Source of the DNA: JAHHLP01 sp041609895 | Lineage (GTDB): Bacteria; Bacteroidota; Rhodothermia; Rhodothermales; JABDKH01 | Assembly: GCA_041609895.1 (NCBI GenBank) | Contig: JBFIPX010000022.1 | Coordinates: 1-30,631 of the forward strand | Direction of reading: 5' to 3' | Length of the DNA: 30,631 bases | Part shown: positions 16,978 through 25,377 of the stretch, in pieces | Layout: every line of letters starts with the position of its first letter | How positions within the stretch are numbered: position 1 is the stretch's first letter | Notes under the pieces: model-generated | Database searches by the model: none | What the model saw: the letters and a program-made list of their open reading frames with translations, nothing else | What the model was told of the DNA's origin: nothing | Position numbers and translations under genes: made by a program

Positions 16978-18260
16978 ACACACTTGCCGTAATAGCCCAG
17001 CGGGAGTACGTGCAGCGCGTGACGTCCAAGGGGTTCATTATTGGCACTCTCGTAGGGCCGATCGTCATGATCGCGATCATCGTCGTTCCGGTATTGTTTC
17101 TCGTTGCGTTTCAGGATCAATCTCCCAAGACGATTGCCGTAGTCGACCAGTCAGGCGCACTGTACGAGGAACTCGAGTTCCCTATTGACTTCGATTTGGT
17201 AGCGAGCGACTTGCCTGTCGATACGCTACGCCGCCATGTACTCGACGGCACAATCGACGGGTACCTCATCCTGCCCAAGACCCTTCTCCGTGGCGAAGGT
17301 GGTGCGGCGTTTTACTCGGGAGGCGGAGGCGGATTCATACTATCGACGCAGGTGCAGCAAGCGGTCAATCGAGCGGTCAGACAGCGCCGCGTTCTGATGA
17401 CCGGTGCAGACAAGGCCGTCCTTGACATCCTTCATGAGGACGTCGGTGTGGACATGATCAAGATCAGTGATGAGGGAGATCAGGCCGACTCTGCGGCGGC
17501 ACTGGCAGGGATAGGTTATGGCATGGGATTCGTCATATACGTCTGCATGTTCATTTACGGTGCCTTCGTAATGCGAGGCGTGATCGAAGAGAAGACCAAT
17601 CGTATCGCCGAACTGATGGCATCTTCGGCGCGGCCATTTGATCTCATGTTAGGCAAGGTGCTCGGCATCGGGGCGATGGGACTCACGCAGTTCCTGACCT
17701 GGTGCATACTTGGAATGACGATAATGGCCTTTGGCGGGACCGTGGCGGCATTCTTCGTCGATCCGAACGACTATGGACTTGGACAGGTCGACGATCAGCA
17801 GGCCCTGCTTGACGCCGCCGGGATCACTATCCCTCAGCTTCCCTTTTCAGCGTTCATTCTTTTCGTCTTGTTTTTCGTGGGAGGCTATCTCCTCTATGCG
17901 AGTCTCTTCGCCGCCGTCGGCAGCGCCGTCGATCAGGAGTCGGACGCCCAGCAATTCGTCCTTCCAATCGCCGCGCCCATCATTATTCCGATGCTATTGA
18001 TCAGTCATGTCATAGAGAATCCGGACAGCACGATTTCGCTTTGGCTGTCGATGGTGCCGTTCTTCTCCCCCATCCTCATGACCGTTCGTATCGCCGCCAC
18101 GTCCGTACCTCTCTGGCAAACACTGCTGTCCCTCCTGCTGCTCGGAGGTGCTTTTCTCGGGTCGATTTGGATTTCCTCACGCATTTATCGCGTCGGTATT
18201 CTGATGTACGGCAAGAAGCCGAGCTTCGCCGATATCGCGAGGTGGATTCGACAGGGTTGA
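16974..18260 (+). CDS. ABC-2 type permease, NatB-like (ABC exporter membrane subunit)
   Basis: This 428-residue membrane protein starts MNTLAVIAQREYVQRVTSKGF and IIGTLVGPIVM, the standard NatB opening with the first helix at about 22-48. A roughly 130-residue extracytoplasmic domain follows (VVDQSG..., through about 175), then five more helices (from GIGYGMGFVIYVCMF), with the family segment VMRGVIEEKTNRIAELMASS between the second and third. Near the C-terminus MVPFFSPILMTVRIA is the conserved ABC-2 helix pair. The ATG overlaps the ATPase stop by four bases, so the two are translationally coupled. The frame is open further upstream, but that part lies inside the ATPase gene and is not family-like. 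Confidence 0.92.
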   Translation: MNTLAVIAQREYVQRVTSKGFIIGTLVGPIVMIAIIVVPVLFLVAFQDQSPKTIAVVDQSGALYEELEFPIDFDLVASDLPVDTLRRHVLDGTIDGYLILPKTLLRGEGGAAFYSGGGGGFILSTQVQQAVNRAVRQRRVLMTGADKAVLDILHEDVGVDMIKISDEGDQADSAAALAGIGYGMGFVIYVCMFIYGAFVMRGVIEEKTNRIAELMASSARPFDLMLGKVLGIGAMGLTQFLTWCILGMTIMAFGGTVAAFFVDPNDYGLGQVDDQQALLDAAGITIPQLPFSAFILFVLFFVGGYLLYASLFAAVGSAVDQESDAQQFVLPIAAPIIIPMLLISHVIENPDSTISLWLSMVPFFSPILMTVRIAATSVPLWQTLLSLLLLGGAFLGSIWISSRIYRVGILMYGKKPSFADIARWIRQG

Positions 18261-18275
18261 GCAGTACCGACGCTT

Positions 18276-18289
18276 CAGGCGGTCGCCTG
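18276..18289 (+). terminator. Inverted repeat after the ABC exporter genes, weak terminator candidate
   Basis: CAGGC-GGTC-GCCTG starts 15 bases after the permease stop and can be extended by two G-U pairs (TTCAGGC with GCCTGGG). There is no U-run downstream, so intrinsic termination is doubtful. Confidence 0.25.
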
Positions 18290-18372
18290 GGGTGCGATGA
18301 GAAGGGTATTGCGACCGAACCGGTTGGGAACGTACCATCAGGCGAGTTCTCATCAGATCGCCCAGCGGATAT

Positions 18373-20658
18373 TTGACACGCGTCAGCATAGTCGGCCTCA
18401 TTCTACTGAATGGACTAATGCTTCATTCAGACGCTTTGAGTCAGCAGGCATCGGTCCGCGGGTTCGTCTTCGATGCCGAGTCACGCCGGCCCCTGCAAGG
18501 AGCCACGGTCGTTCTGCGATCCGGCGGTGATATCCGGCGCGGCACCGTTACCGACGGCGACGGTTACTTCATCCTGCCGCGTGTAGGACCGGGATCGTAC
18601 AACCTGACTGCCTCCTTTGTGGGATTCGCGAGTTACCGTGACCGCATCGCGCTGGACGCGGGGGAGGTGCTGGAACGTAATATCTTCCTCACCGAATCCC
18701 CCGGGTCCCTTGAGGAGGTCGTGATAGAAGACCAACTAGATGCCGGCTTCGCGGACGTCAGGGCGGGGCTACAATCCGTCGCGCCATCCGACGTTCAGCG
18801 TGTTCCGGTGCCTGGAGTGGGTACGGACCTAGCCGGATATCTGCAGACGCTGCCGGGAATCGTCAGCCAGGGCGATCGGGGCGGTCAACTTTTCGTTCGC
18901 GGTGGCTCGAGTGATCAGAACCTCGCGCTGCTCGACGGCGTCCCGATTTACCAACCATTCCATATCGTCAGTTTCTTCTCCGCCTTCCCGGAGGACATCA
19001 TCGACCACGCTGACATCTACACGGCAGGCTTTGGTGCAGCCTACGGTACGAGAGTGTCTTCGGTCATGGACGTGACTGCGAGAAACGGCAGCAAACAGCG
19101 ATTCCGTGGTTCAGTATCTGTGGCGCCCTTCTTGAGCGGTGCTCGTATCGAAGGACCCATCGTACCCAATCGCATTTCCGTCGTCCTGTCTGCCCGCCAA
19201 TCGCTAGTGGAAGAGATAACTCCCAACTTCCTCGGGCAGAAGCTCCCGTACCGCTTCGGAGACCGCTTCGGCAAGATCCATGCGTTCCTTGGACCCCGGC
19301 AGTCTGCCTCGATCTCCTTTCTCGATACGGACGACAAGGGGGACATTGCCGGCACTCTGAAGACCTTCGACGGAGAGTTTGTACCCAACCTTTCGGAGAA
19401 GAATCGCGAGGTAAGCTGGAGTAACCGCGCCGTTGCGGCGAAGTACAGCATGCTCCCAAGAGGAGCACCATTGTTGATCGAACTAGGCGGTGGCCGGTCA
19501 CGCTCAGAAAATGAAATCGGACCCGCCGATAATCCGGAACGTCAAGCTACCATCGAAAGCCTTGAAGGCTATCTGAACGTCACCATTTTTGCCGGCGCCG
19601 CAGAACTCCGCGCGGGCGGCCGATGGCGAAAGACAGACCTCGCGTTCGAACTCGGAGGCCAGTTCCAGAACCTGGATTCCTCCGCCAAGGATGAGACCGA
19701 GACGCGGGTATTTTTGGAGTCCGTCCACGGACAGCCTTCAAATGTTCTTCGTGTCAACCCTGGGCTCGCGCTCTACGCTACCTCCGGGCGATCCGTGCGA
19801 TTGGAGCCCAGACTACGCTTGACTGCCAGTCCGTCGCTGCCCCACGGTACGCATACCATTAATGCGGCCGTCGGCCTTTATCACCAGAGCGTGGTGGGCC
19901 TGAACGATGAGCGCGATGTAGGGAACATCTTTACCGTGTGGGTGCCGGCCGCAGACTCCCTGGATCTCCCTTCTGCGGTCCATGCTGTCGTAGGCTGGAC
20001 GGGAAGATTCCCGAATGGCTTCAGAGTAGCTGGGGAGGTTTTCGTGAAAGAGTTCAGAGATCTGTCGGTGCCCGAATTTTCTGCCTTTCCAAGCTTCACC
20101 ACCTCGCTTCAATCAGCAGACGGCACGGCTCTTGGTGCCGATCTGCGACTTGAGATTAGCGGTCGACCCTTCGTCGCCGGGTCTACGTTCGACGGATTCG
20201 TGAGCTACACCTTCACCAATGTCGAATACCGTACCGCTACGCTGAACTACAACCCGTCACAGCATCGCAAGCATCAACTCAACGTCGTTGCGCATGCTGA
20301 GCGCAATGGAGTTGGATTCACTGTGCAATGGCAGTACGGCACGGGCTTTCCCTTCACCGAGTCTGCCGGATTCGACAAGTTTCAGGTTCTCACGCCAACG
20401 ACCGACGTAGCCAAAGAACCTGGAATCACTCGTGTTCTCTACGACACTCCGTTTCGAGGACGTCAACCGGCGTACGAACGCATCGATGTGTGGCTCGATA
20501 AGGAGGTTGCGTTTGAGAGGGCGCGGGTCACGATCAGGGCAGGCATCATCAACCTCTTCAACCGAGACAACCTGTTTTACTTCGACCTTTTCACTCTTCG
20601 ACGCGTCGACCAGATGCCGCTCATCCCGTCGGTAGGAATAAAGGTGGAGGTACTCTAG
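18373..20658 (+). CDS. TonB-dependent receptor with N-terminal carboxypeptidase-regulatory-like domain
   Basis: This is a 761-residue outer membrane receptor. After a signal peptide (about 1-24, ending DALSQ) comes a carboxypeptidase-like domain (ASVRGFVFDAESRRPLQGAT, then TDGDGYFILPRVGPGSYNL, about 27-105). A plug domain follows (GTDLAGYLQTLPGIVSQGD, LFVRGGSSDQNLALLDGVPI, about 145-250), then a 22-strand-type barrel with alternating strands to the end. The YGTRVSSVMDVTAR motif closes the plug. Such receptors import iron chelates, sugars or peptides with TonB energy. A TTG at 18373 is the start that keeps the signal peptide whole; an ATG at 18418 would remove most of it. The DUF4249 gene begins four bases after the stop, an arrangement common in Bacteroidota. 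The substrate is unknown. Confidence 0.92.
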   Translation: MTRVSIVGLILLNGLMLHSDALSQQASVRGFVFDAESRRPLQGATVVLRSGGDIRRGTVTDGDGYFILPRVGPGSYNLTASFVGFASYRDRIALDAGEVLERNIFLTESPGSLEEVVIEDQLDAGFADVRAGLQSVAPSDVQRVPVPGVGTDLAGYLQTLPGIVSQGDRGGQLFVRGGSSDQNLALLDGVPIYQPFHIVSFFSAFPEDIIDHADIYTAGFGAAYGTRVSSVMDVTARNGSKQRFRGSVSVAPFLSGARIEGPIVPNRISVVLSARQSLVEEITPNFLGQKLPYRFGDRFGKIHAFLGPRQSASISFLDTDDKGDIAGTLKTFDGEFVPNLSEKNREVSWSNRAVAAKYSMLPRGAPLLIELGGGRSRSENEIGPADNPERQATIESLEGYLNVTIFAGAAELRAGGRWRKTDLAFELGGQFQNLDSSAKDETETRVFLESVHGQPSNVLRVNPGLALYATSGRSVRLEPRLRLTASPSLPHGTHTINAAVGLYHQSVVGLNDERDVGNIFTVWVPAADSLDLPSAVHAVVGWTGRFPNGFRVAGEVFVKEFRDLSVPEFSAFPSFTTSLQSADGTALGADLRLEISGRPFVAGSTFDGFVSYTFTNVEYRTATLNYNPSQHRKHQLNVVAHAERNGVGFTVQWQYGTGFPFTESAGFDKFQVLTPTTDVAKEPGITRVLYDTPFRGRQPAYERIDVWLDKEVAFERARVTIRAGIINLFNRDNLFYFDLFTLRRVDQMPLIPSVGIKVEVL

Positions 20659-20662
20659 AGAA

Positions 20663-21574
20663 ATGCGTCGATCCACCTACCATCTCGCCCTTGTTCTGTG
20701 CTGCTTTCTTCAGGCATGCGAAACTTTCGAGGACTCCGTCGTCGACCCGTTCGAAGGACAGGAGCGCTACTTCACGATGTATGGTTTCCTGGATGCTTCC
20801 ACGTTCGAACAGCGGATCCGGGTCATTCCAGTTCGTCGCACTCCAGAGGAGATTACATCTCCGAGTGAGCCGAATGCGTTTATCGACGCAAACGTTGCAA
20901 GCGTCGATTTAGAAACTGGCCTGAAGATATTCTGGGAGCACGATCTATCGACACTCAATGACAGCACCTTGGCACACGTCTACTCTGCGTCGATTCGGAT
21001 CCAACCCGGACGCCCGTACCGGATTGAGGTCACCCGGTCGGACAGTGCGCAGACATCGGCCACAACCGTCGTGCCATCGCTCTCCTCATCAATCCCGCCG
21101 GAGGTCGAGCCAGCTGTCACATCCTTTGACGAAGCGTTTCAAACGGTACACCTGACAGGGATCCCCAGGGCGTTCGACATCGAGGTCTACTATTCTGTCT
21201 TCAGCGAGCGCACACTCGCCCGCGTAGTCCGATCGTACGGAGCGACGGGCGCAGTCGACGAGAGGGGTAGATGGACAATCAACATCGATCTGTCCCGCGA
21301 TGCCGAGCAGGTCCTTCGGGAGGTTGAAAGCGAGCTCGGTATGAACGTATGGCTGAGTGAGATGGGGATCCGCGCCAAATGGATCGACGATCAATGGCCC
21401 GACATCGACCCTCCGATCGATCTCGATCGCCTTGGTCAGCCAGGTGTCCTGTCCAATGTTGAAAACGGCGACGGGTTCATCGGGTCGATCGGGACCTATG
21501 ATCGGTCGTGGTTGGTCACGGACTCTGAGCTGAAACAAATGCTCGGCTTTCAGCCAGACTCAGTTCCAGAATGA
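20663..21574 (+). CDS. DUF4249-type lipoprotein, partner of the TonB-dependent receptor
   Basis: This 303-residue protein has a lipoprotein signal (RRSTYHLALVLCCFLQAC, lipobox LQAC with Cys19). The start of the mature part, CETFEDSVVDPFEGQERYFTM, a YGFLD strand, and a middle ANVASVDLETGL...YRIEVTRSDSAQTSATT are the pattern of DUF4249 proteins. These lipoproteins are encoded next to carboxypeptidase-domain TonB receptors and probably cap or assist them at the outer membrane, as SusD-like proteins do; this is family context, not shown here. The ATG lies four bases after the receptor stop. Its 3' end overlaps the convergent multicopper oxidase gene by 15 bases. Confidence 0.75.
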   Translation: MRRSTYHLALVLCCFLQACETFEDSVVDPFEGQERYFTMYGFLDASTFEQRIRVIPVRRTPEEITSPSEPNAFIDANVASVDLETGLKIFWEHDLSTLNDSTLAHVYSASIRIQPGRPYRIEVTRSDSAQTSATTVVPSLSSSIPPEVEPAVTSFDEAFQTVHLTGIPRAFDIEVYYSVFSERTLARVVRSYGATGAVDERGRWTINIDLSRDAEQVLREVESELGMNVWLSEMGIRAKWIDDQWPDIDPPIDLDRLGQPGVLSNVENGDGFIGSIGTYDRSWLVTDSELKQMLGFQPDSVPE

Positions 21575-23281
21575 CGCCCGGTCTGCGTCAAGCTCACCGG
21601 GCCGCACGGTAAAACCGAACATCATTCCTGAGTGAAGATGCTCTGCGATGTGACAGTGGAGCATCCACTCCCCTGGATTCGACATATCTACGAGCAGATC
21701 GACCGTGGAGCCGACCGGCACAATTGCGGTGTCCTTCCACACACGATTCTTCGTCGCGACGCCATCGATCGATAACACGAGATAGCGCTGACCGTGAATG
21801 TGGATTGGGTGCTGCATCGGGTGGAAACTGCGCGGGTTGTTGAAAATGCGAATCTTCGCGACGTCTCCCTGTTCAAAGGTCCACTCGATTCCGTCGTTCT
21901 CCTTTCCCGTGTCGGTGTCCCTAAGAATCCACGTCACCTGCTTCCCTGTCGACAACCAATTCATCATAGGCATGGCGTCGTTCCATTCCATTGGGGGCAC
22001 GTACAACGTGTCTATTTCCATGGCAAGAACGATCGGCAGCGGTAGGTCCTCCACCTTGACGGTCAACTCGAGGGTGTGATCCGGAGGACGTGCGAAGTGA
22101 TCTGCGAAGGTTCTGATGTCGGCCGTGACCTCTTCAAATGACCGGAGGACATCAAAGGTGTCTCCGTAGCTCGTAGCTGCGGGCTGTGCCGACACACGGA
22201 CCGTCCACAGAGTGTCGACGCTGCTGTAGAAGGTCCCTCTGAAGTGGTTAATTGCCTGCACGGAATTGGTGGTCGCGAACTCGCCCAATTCGTCGTAGAT
22301 CACGTCGACGACGTATCGCTCAGCCGGAGCGATCGGCACATTCCGCACCCACTCTTCCTTCTCGAACCGGGAAACATCGGAGGCTACGATCTTGGCTCTC
22401 GCGTTGCCGAAGGCGAGGTTGAAGGTGCGGGTGTTTGCGACGTTTGTCAGGTAGTATCGCACGACTTCGCCACGATCCACTTGGATCTCGTAATTCGTTC
22501 TGCCATTCACGAGCATAACGTTCCCGAATCGACCCATGAGTGCATGCGTCGGCGCTTCATCGCCCCAAGGTAGCGGCCCCGCGTTGTCGACAAGCAGGTC
22601 GTCGAGTATCAACACCTCCTCGCGGTTAGCCGGTCCGAAATGACCTGGATCGGGGTCAACGACGAGCAGGTTGCCGTACAATCCGAGGTCCTGCTGAATG
22701 TCCTCGCGCATGTGCGGGTGGTACCAGTAGATGCCCGAATCGCGCACTTTGATCTCGTACAGAAAAGTCATGCCCGTCTCAATGGGTGCCTGGGTCACAC
22801 CAGGCACACCATCGAATGCGTTGTCCAGCCGAACTCCATGCCAGTGGACAGTGGTTGGCAGCACGATGCGGTTCTCGACATTTACATAGATAGTCGAACC
22901 TCGACTTGCCTTAATCAATGGGCCGGGATACTGGCCATTGTAGCCGTACATGATCATGTCGTGGCCGGCGATGTGGCGTCGCACCAGCGACACGACGACA
23001 TCGAGCGTGTCGCCGTCGTTCAGCTCGACCTGTTCACCTGGACGCGCTTCGAGTATTTGTGCTATCTCGACGCCGGCGGCGGGAAGAAACGGACCGACTG
23101 GTGGCAGCGCGTTCTCGAGGCCCGGAAGCATCGGCATCGACATGTCCATCGGCGGCATGCGCCAAACTGCAGCATTTCCGCCATGCTCGGCATGCGGCAT
23201 CATGTGACCATCGTGGCCTTGCCCCATCGCGACTGTCACCGGTGCGGCAGCCAGGATCACAGCCCAAAGGAATCCGATCAT
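21560..23281 (-). CDS. Exported multicopper oxidase with Met/His-rich N-terminus
   Basis: This 573-residue, three-cupredoxin oxidase has all copper ligands. Trinuclear-site pairs are HWH at 146-148, HPH at 188-190, HIH at 494-496 and HCH at 542-544; type 1 ligands are H491, C543, H548 and axial M553. These oxidise a substrate at the type 1 site and reduce O2 to water. After the signal peptide (about 1-21) comes a stretch rich in Met and His (GHDGHMMPHAEH, then WRMPPMDMSMPMLPGL, 23-55), suggesting copper or Cu(I) binding. The frame is open to 23353, but ATG 23281 starts a clean signal peptide. It is the last gene of the propeller operon, 43 bases after the small secreted protein gene. It resembles copper-tolerance and cuprous oxidases more than laccases of known substrate, but the substrate is not established. 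Confidence 0.93.
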   Translation of the reverse strand: MIGFLWAVILAAAPVTVAMGQGHDGHMMPHAEHGGNAAVWRMPPMDMSMPMLPGLENALPPVGPFLPAAGVEIAQILEARPGEQVELNDGDTLDVVVSLVRRHIAGHDMIMYGYNGQYPGPLIKASRGSTIYVNVENRIVLPTTVHWHGVRLDNAFDGVPGVTQAPIETGMTFLYEIKVRDSGIYWYHPHMREDIQQDLGLYGNLLVVDPDPGHFGPANREEVLILDDLLVDNAGPLPWGDEAPTHALMGRFGNVMLVNGRTNYEIQVDRGEVVRYYLTNVANTRTFNLAFGNARAKIVASDVSRFEKEEWVRNVPIAPAERYVVDVIYDELGEFATTNSVQAINHFRGTFYSSVDTLWTVRVSAQPAATSYGDTFDVLRSFEEVTADIRTFADHFARPPDHTLELTVKVEDLPLPIVLAMEIDTLYVPPMEWNDAMPMMNWLSTGKQVTWILRDTDTGKENDGIEWTFEQGDVAKIRIFNNPRSFHPMQHPIHIHGQRYLVLSIDGVATKNRVWKDTAIVPVGSTVDLLVDMSNPGEWMLHCHIAEHLHSGMMFGFTVRPGELDADRASFWN

Positions 23282-23324
23282 GCGGTCCGGAAGCGGCGAC
23301 AAACTTGCTATGTATCGTCCCGAA

Positions 23325-23879
23325 CTAGTAGCCAAAGGTCGCGCACGGTTCACGGGAGAACGGGCCGTGTCCAGCCATCGTGTGCATCAGACCGCTACGC
23401 GACAGGCCGCGGAATACTACTGGGCCTTGCCACCGACTGGCGGGCTGGTCACTCGCCTCAAGGGTTACGATCACCAGGAACTTGTTCCACTCAACGGTAC
23501 TCGAGATCGCATTGTCATCCCCGAGGGGACCCAACCACTTCACTTGCTTGAGATCCGACGTAGCCAGCCATCCCACAAAGTGGCCCGGTCCTCTGTAGCT
23601 GGAACCGTCAACGCTTACTTTTAGCTCGTAGCTATAACTGCCATCCGACGTGACGGAAACGCCGAACGGGGAGGTCGTGAAGAGGACGTCACCAAAAGCA
23701 TTTGCCCGGGCCGTTCCCGGCACCCGGCCGGTCGGGACCAAAGCAATTCGATAGTAGGCCGGCGGATCAGGGTCGGCGGCCGCACAGGCGGCGTTGCCGT
23801 ACGATGCACCGGATCGCGGTCCATCGACTGTGCCGGGGATCGAAGCCAACACTGTGGCCAGAAGGAGAATTGTCGCCAC
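23325..23879 (-). CDS. Small secreted protein of unknown function in the propeller/multicopper oxidase operon
   Basis: I do not recognise this 184-residue protein. It starts at a GTG (an in-frame stop lies two codons upstream) with a hydrophobic segment ATILLLATVLAS fitting a short signal peptide. The body alternates hydrophobic and polar residues as in a beta-sandwich (YRIALVPTGRV, SYELKVSVDGSS, HFVGWLATSDLKQVKWLGPL, FLVIVTLEAS, GPVVFRGLS). Two cysteines near residues 32 and 179 could form a disulfide. Near the C-terminus GLMHTMAGHGPF (about 163-174) has Met and His spaced as in copper-binding segments, echoing the N-terminus of the adjacent oxidase. The gene lies 49 bases after one propeller gene and 43 bases before the oxidase gene. 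A metallochaperone or oxidase partner role is inference from context. Confidence 0.75.
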   Translation of the reverse strand: MATILLLATVLASIPGTVDGPRSGASYGNAACAAADPDPPAYYRIALVPTGRVPGTARANAFGDVLFTTSPFGVSVTSDGSYSYELKVSVDGSSYRGPGHFVGWLATSDLKQVKWLGPLGDDNAISSTVEWNKFLVIVTLEASDQPASRWQGPVVFRGLSRSGLMHTMAGHGPFSREPCATFGY

Positions 23880-23928
23880 GATTCAGATCGTTGTCTGATG
23901 AAATACAGTCCAGACCACCCGGGTCACC

Positions 23929-25260
23929 TCAATGTGTGCCCTTGGGGCCATCGTCCCAACGCTGGACACTGGAAATGTCCGGCACACCCCAGTCCTTGCC
24001 GCTCCAACCCGAGAATCCCTCCATTCGAAAAGCCCAGAATCCACTCGAGAAGTCACTCACGACAATAAGACCGTCGGCATTCCGCACGTCGACTCCAAAT
24101 GCACCGTTGAGAACGGCCGGTCTGACCTTGTTCAGGGGACCGATATACGTGTCGTAGTATCCAACCGTGACAGGATTGTGCGGATCCTCCAGCGAAAAGA
24201 TCTGCAACCCGTCAACGTAAGCGGAGACGAATACGTACGGCCACCGCACCTCGTGATTATGTGAGAGATGTCGCCAGTCAGCGGTCCATGCAGAAATGGG
24301 TTCGGAGATTGTAGCCACATCGCCATCGAGCGCCGGCTGCAGATCGAAGATGCGCAGTGGAGCGTACTGGTACTCTGCCTCTGCTACAACATACCGTCCA
24401 TCGGGTGATGGAGTGAACGTGTGTCCCCAGGTCACACCGTCGATACCGGTTAGCGTGGCTCGCAATCGCGGCTCGTCGAGATTCGAAATGTCATAAACGT
24501 AATAGCCGCCTGTGCCTCCGCCATAGAAGCGATCCTCTCCCGAGTCCGGATGATATCCGACATAAAAGTCGTGGTACGTCGCCTCTCTGCCGCGAACGGC
24601 TGCGTAGGGCGTCTCCGGTAGTGGAACGCTTGCGATCAACGCACCTTCAACATCTCCTTCTACAACTTTGGCAAGATCGTACACATTAGCACCCGGGCCA
24701 CTCAGGGTCGTAAACAGAAGGGGGCGGCCGTCGGAGTGCTTGTACACAAATATGTTGTGGAAGCCTCCCGGTGTCTCGGGCTCGTAAATTCTTGCGACTT
24801 CTTTGACGGTCGACGGATCCGGCAATCCGGTCACATCAAGAATGACTGCACCGAGGTCGTAGTTGGGTCCACCCTGACCAAACTCATATCCCTGGACGAT
24901 GTAGTAGCGGCCCCGATGTTTGAAATACTTAACGTCCGTGGCACCGCGCGGTAGATGCAGATCCTCATCCTCGATGCGCCACTCCAGGAGGAGTTCGGGA
25001 TTTCGAGGATCTTCGATGCTGATTATGTCGGTGCCCTTCGGTCCGGTCTCACCGTAGATCATACGGCTGACGTAGACGAACGGCCGCGAAAGCTCCTGCT
25101 CCATATCGAGATCGGCGATTGACAGGCGCGGTCCCAGCGGCAGATGCGAGAGCACCTCGATATTTGCGCTTCCTCTTTCGAGCGGCGTCCATTGCGCGGA
25201 GGCGGGCGCGCACATGATAGTAAGGCACGCTGCCGCCATAGTCGCTCTGGCGATGGTCAT
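23929..25260 (-). CDS. Secreted LVIVD-type beta-propeller, paralog A (histidine set intact)
   Basis: This 443-residue exported protein has a signal peptide ending CAPASAQ at 23 and a run of propeller blades of the LVIVD kind (DIISIEDPRNPELL, AVILDVTGLPDPSTV, YYVYDISNLDEPRL, LRIFDLQPALDG, LQIFSLEDPHNPVTV, GLIVVSDFSSGFWAF). Histidines shared with paralog B sit in conserved blade starts: H102, H115 (FKHRGR), H168 (GFHNIF), H175, H230 and H237 (YHDFYVGYH), H280 (WGHTFTP), H334 and H336 (HNHEVRWP). The C-terminus ends with the module GFSGWSGKDWGVPD shared by all three paralogs. A frame reaches back to 25341, but the ATG at 25260 opens the signal peptide directly. The molecular function is unknown; a metal site is inferred from the histidine pattern. 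Confidence 0.85.
   Translation of the reverse strand: MTIARATMAAACLTIMCAPASAQWTPLERGSANIEVLSHLPLGPRLSIADLDMEQELSRPFVYVSRMIYGETGPKGTDIISIEDPRNPELLLEWRIEDEDLHLPRGATDVKYFKHRGRYYIVQGYEFGQGGPNYDLGAVILDVTGLPDPSTVKEVARIYEPETPGGFHNIFVYKHSDGRPLLFTTLSGPGANVYDLAKVVEGDVEGALIASVPLPETPYAAVRGREATYHDFYVGYHPDSGEDRFYGGGTGGYYVYDISNLDEPRLRATLTGIDGVTWGHTFTPSPDGRYVVAEAEYQYAPLRIFDLQPALDGDVATISEPISAWTADWRHLSHNHEVRWPYVFVSAYVDGLQIFSLEDPHNPVTVGYYDTYIGPLNKVRPAVLNGAFGVDVRNADGLIVVSDFSSGFWAFRMEGFSGWSGKDWGVPDISSVQRWDDGPKGTH
24052..24081. repeat. 30-base direct repeat, copy in propeller A
   Basis: This stretch is identical to 25480-25509 in the neighbouring paralog B and encodes NADGLIVVSD in both. It is the longest exact match I found between the two genes. 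Confidence 0.8.
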
Positions 25261-25377
25261 TTTGGTAACCCGTATATCGTTTCTTGTTACTTCGCGACTT
25301 TCCGGATCAGTCCCGATGTTGCTTGCAATGTCGGTCTCCATATCGTGCGCGGTTTCTGTCAGTGTATCGAGTTTTGG

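Noticed and set aside
18297..18325. AACCGGTT palindrome ahead of the TonB receptor as an operator
   Set aside because: Eight bases of self-complementarity are expected often by chance in this base composition and no second half-site was seen.
22640..23551. 303-codon plus-strand frame opposite the multicopper oxidase
   Set aside because: It overlaps two well-supported genes in antisense and shows no motif; a shadow of high GC codon use.
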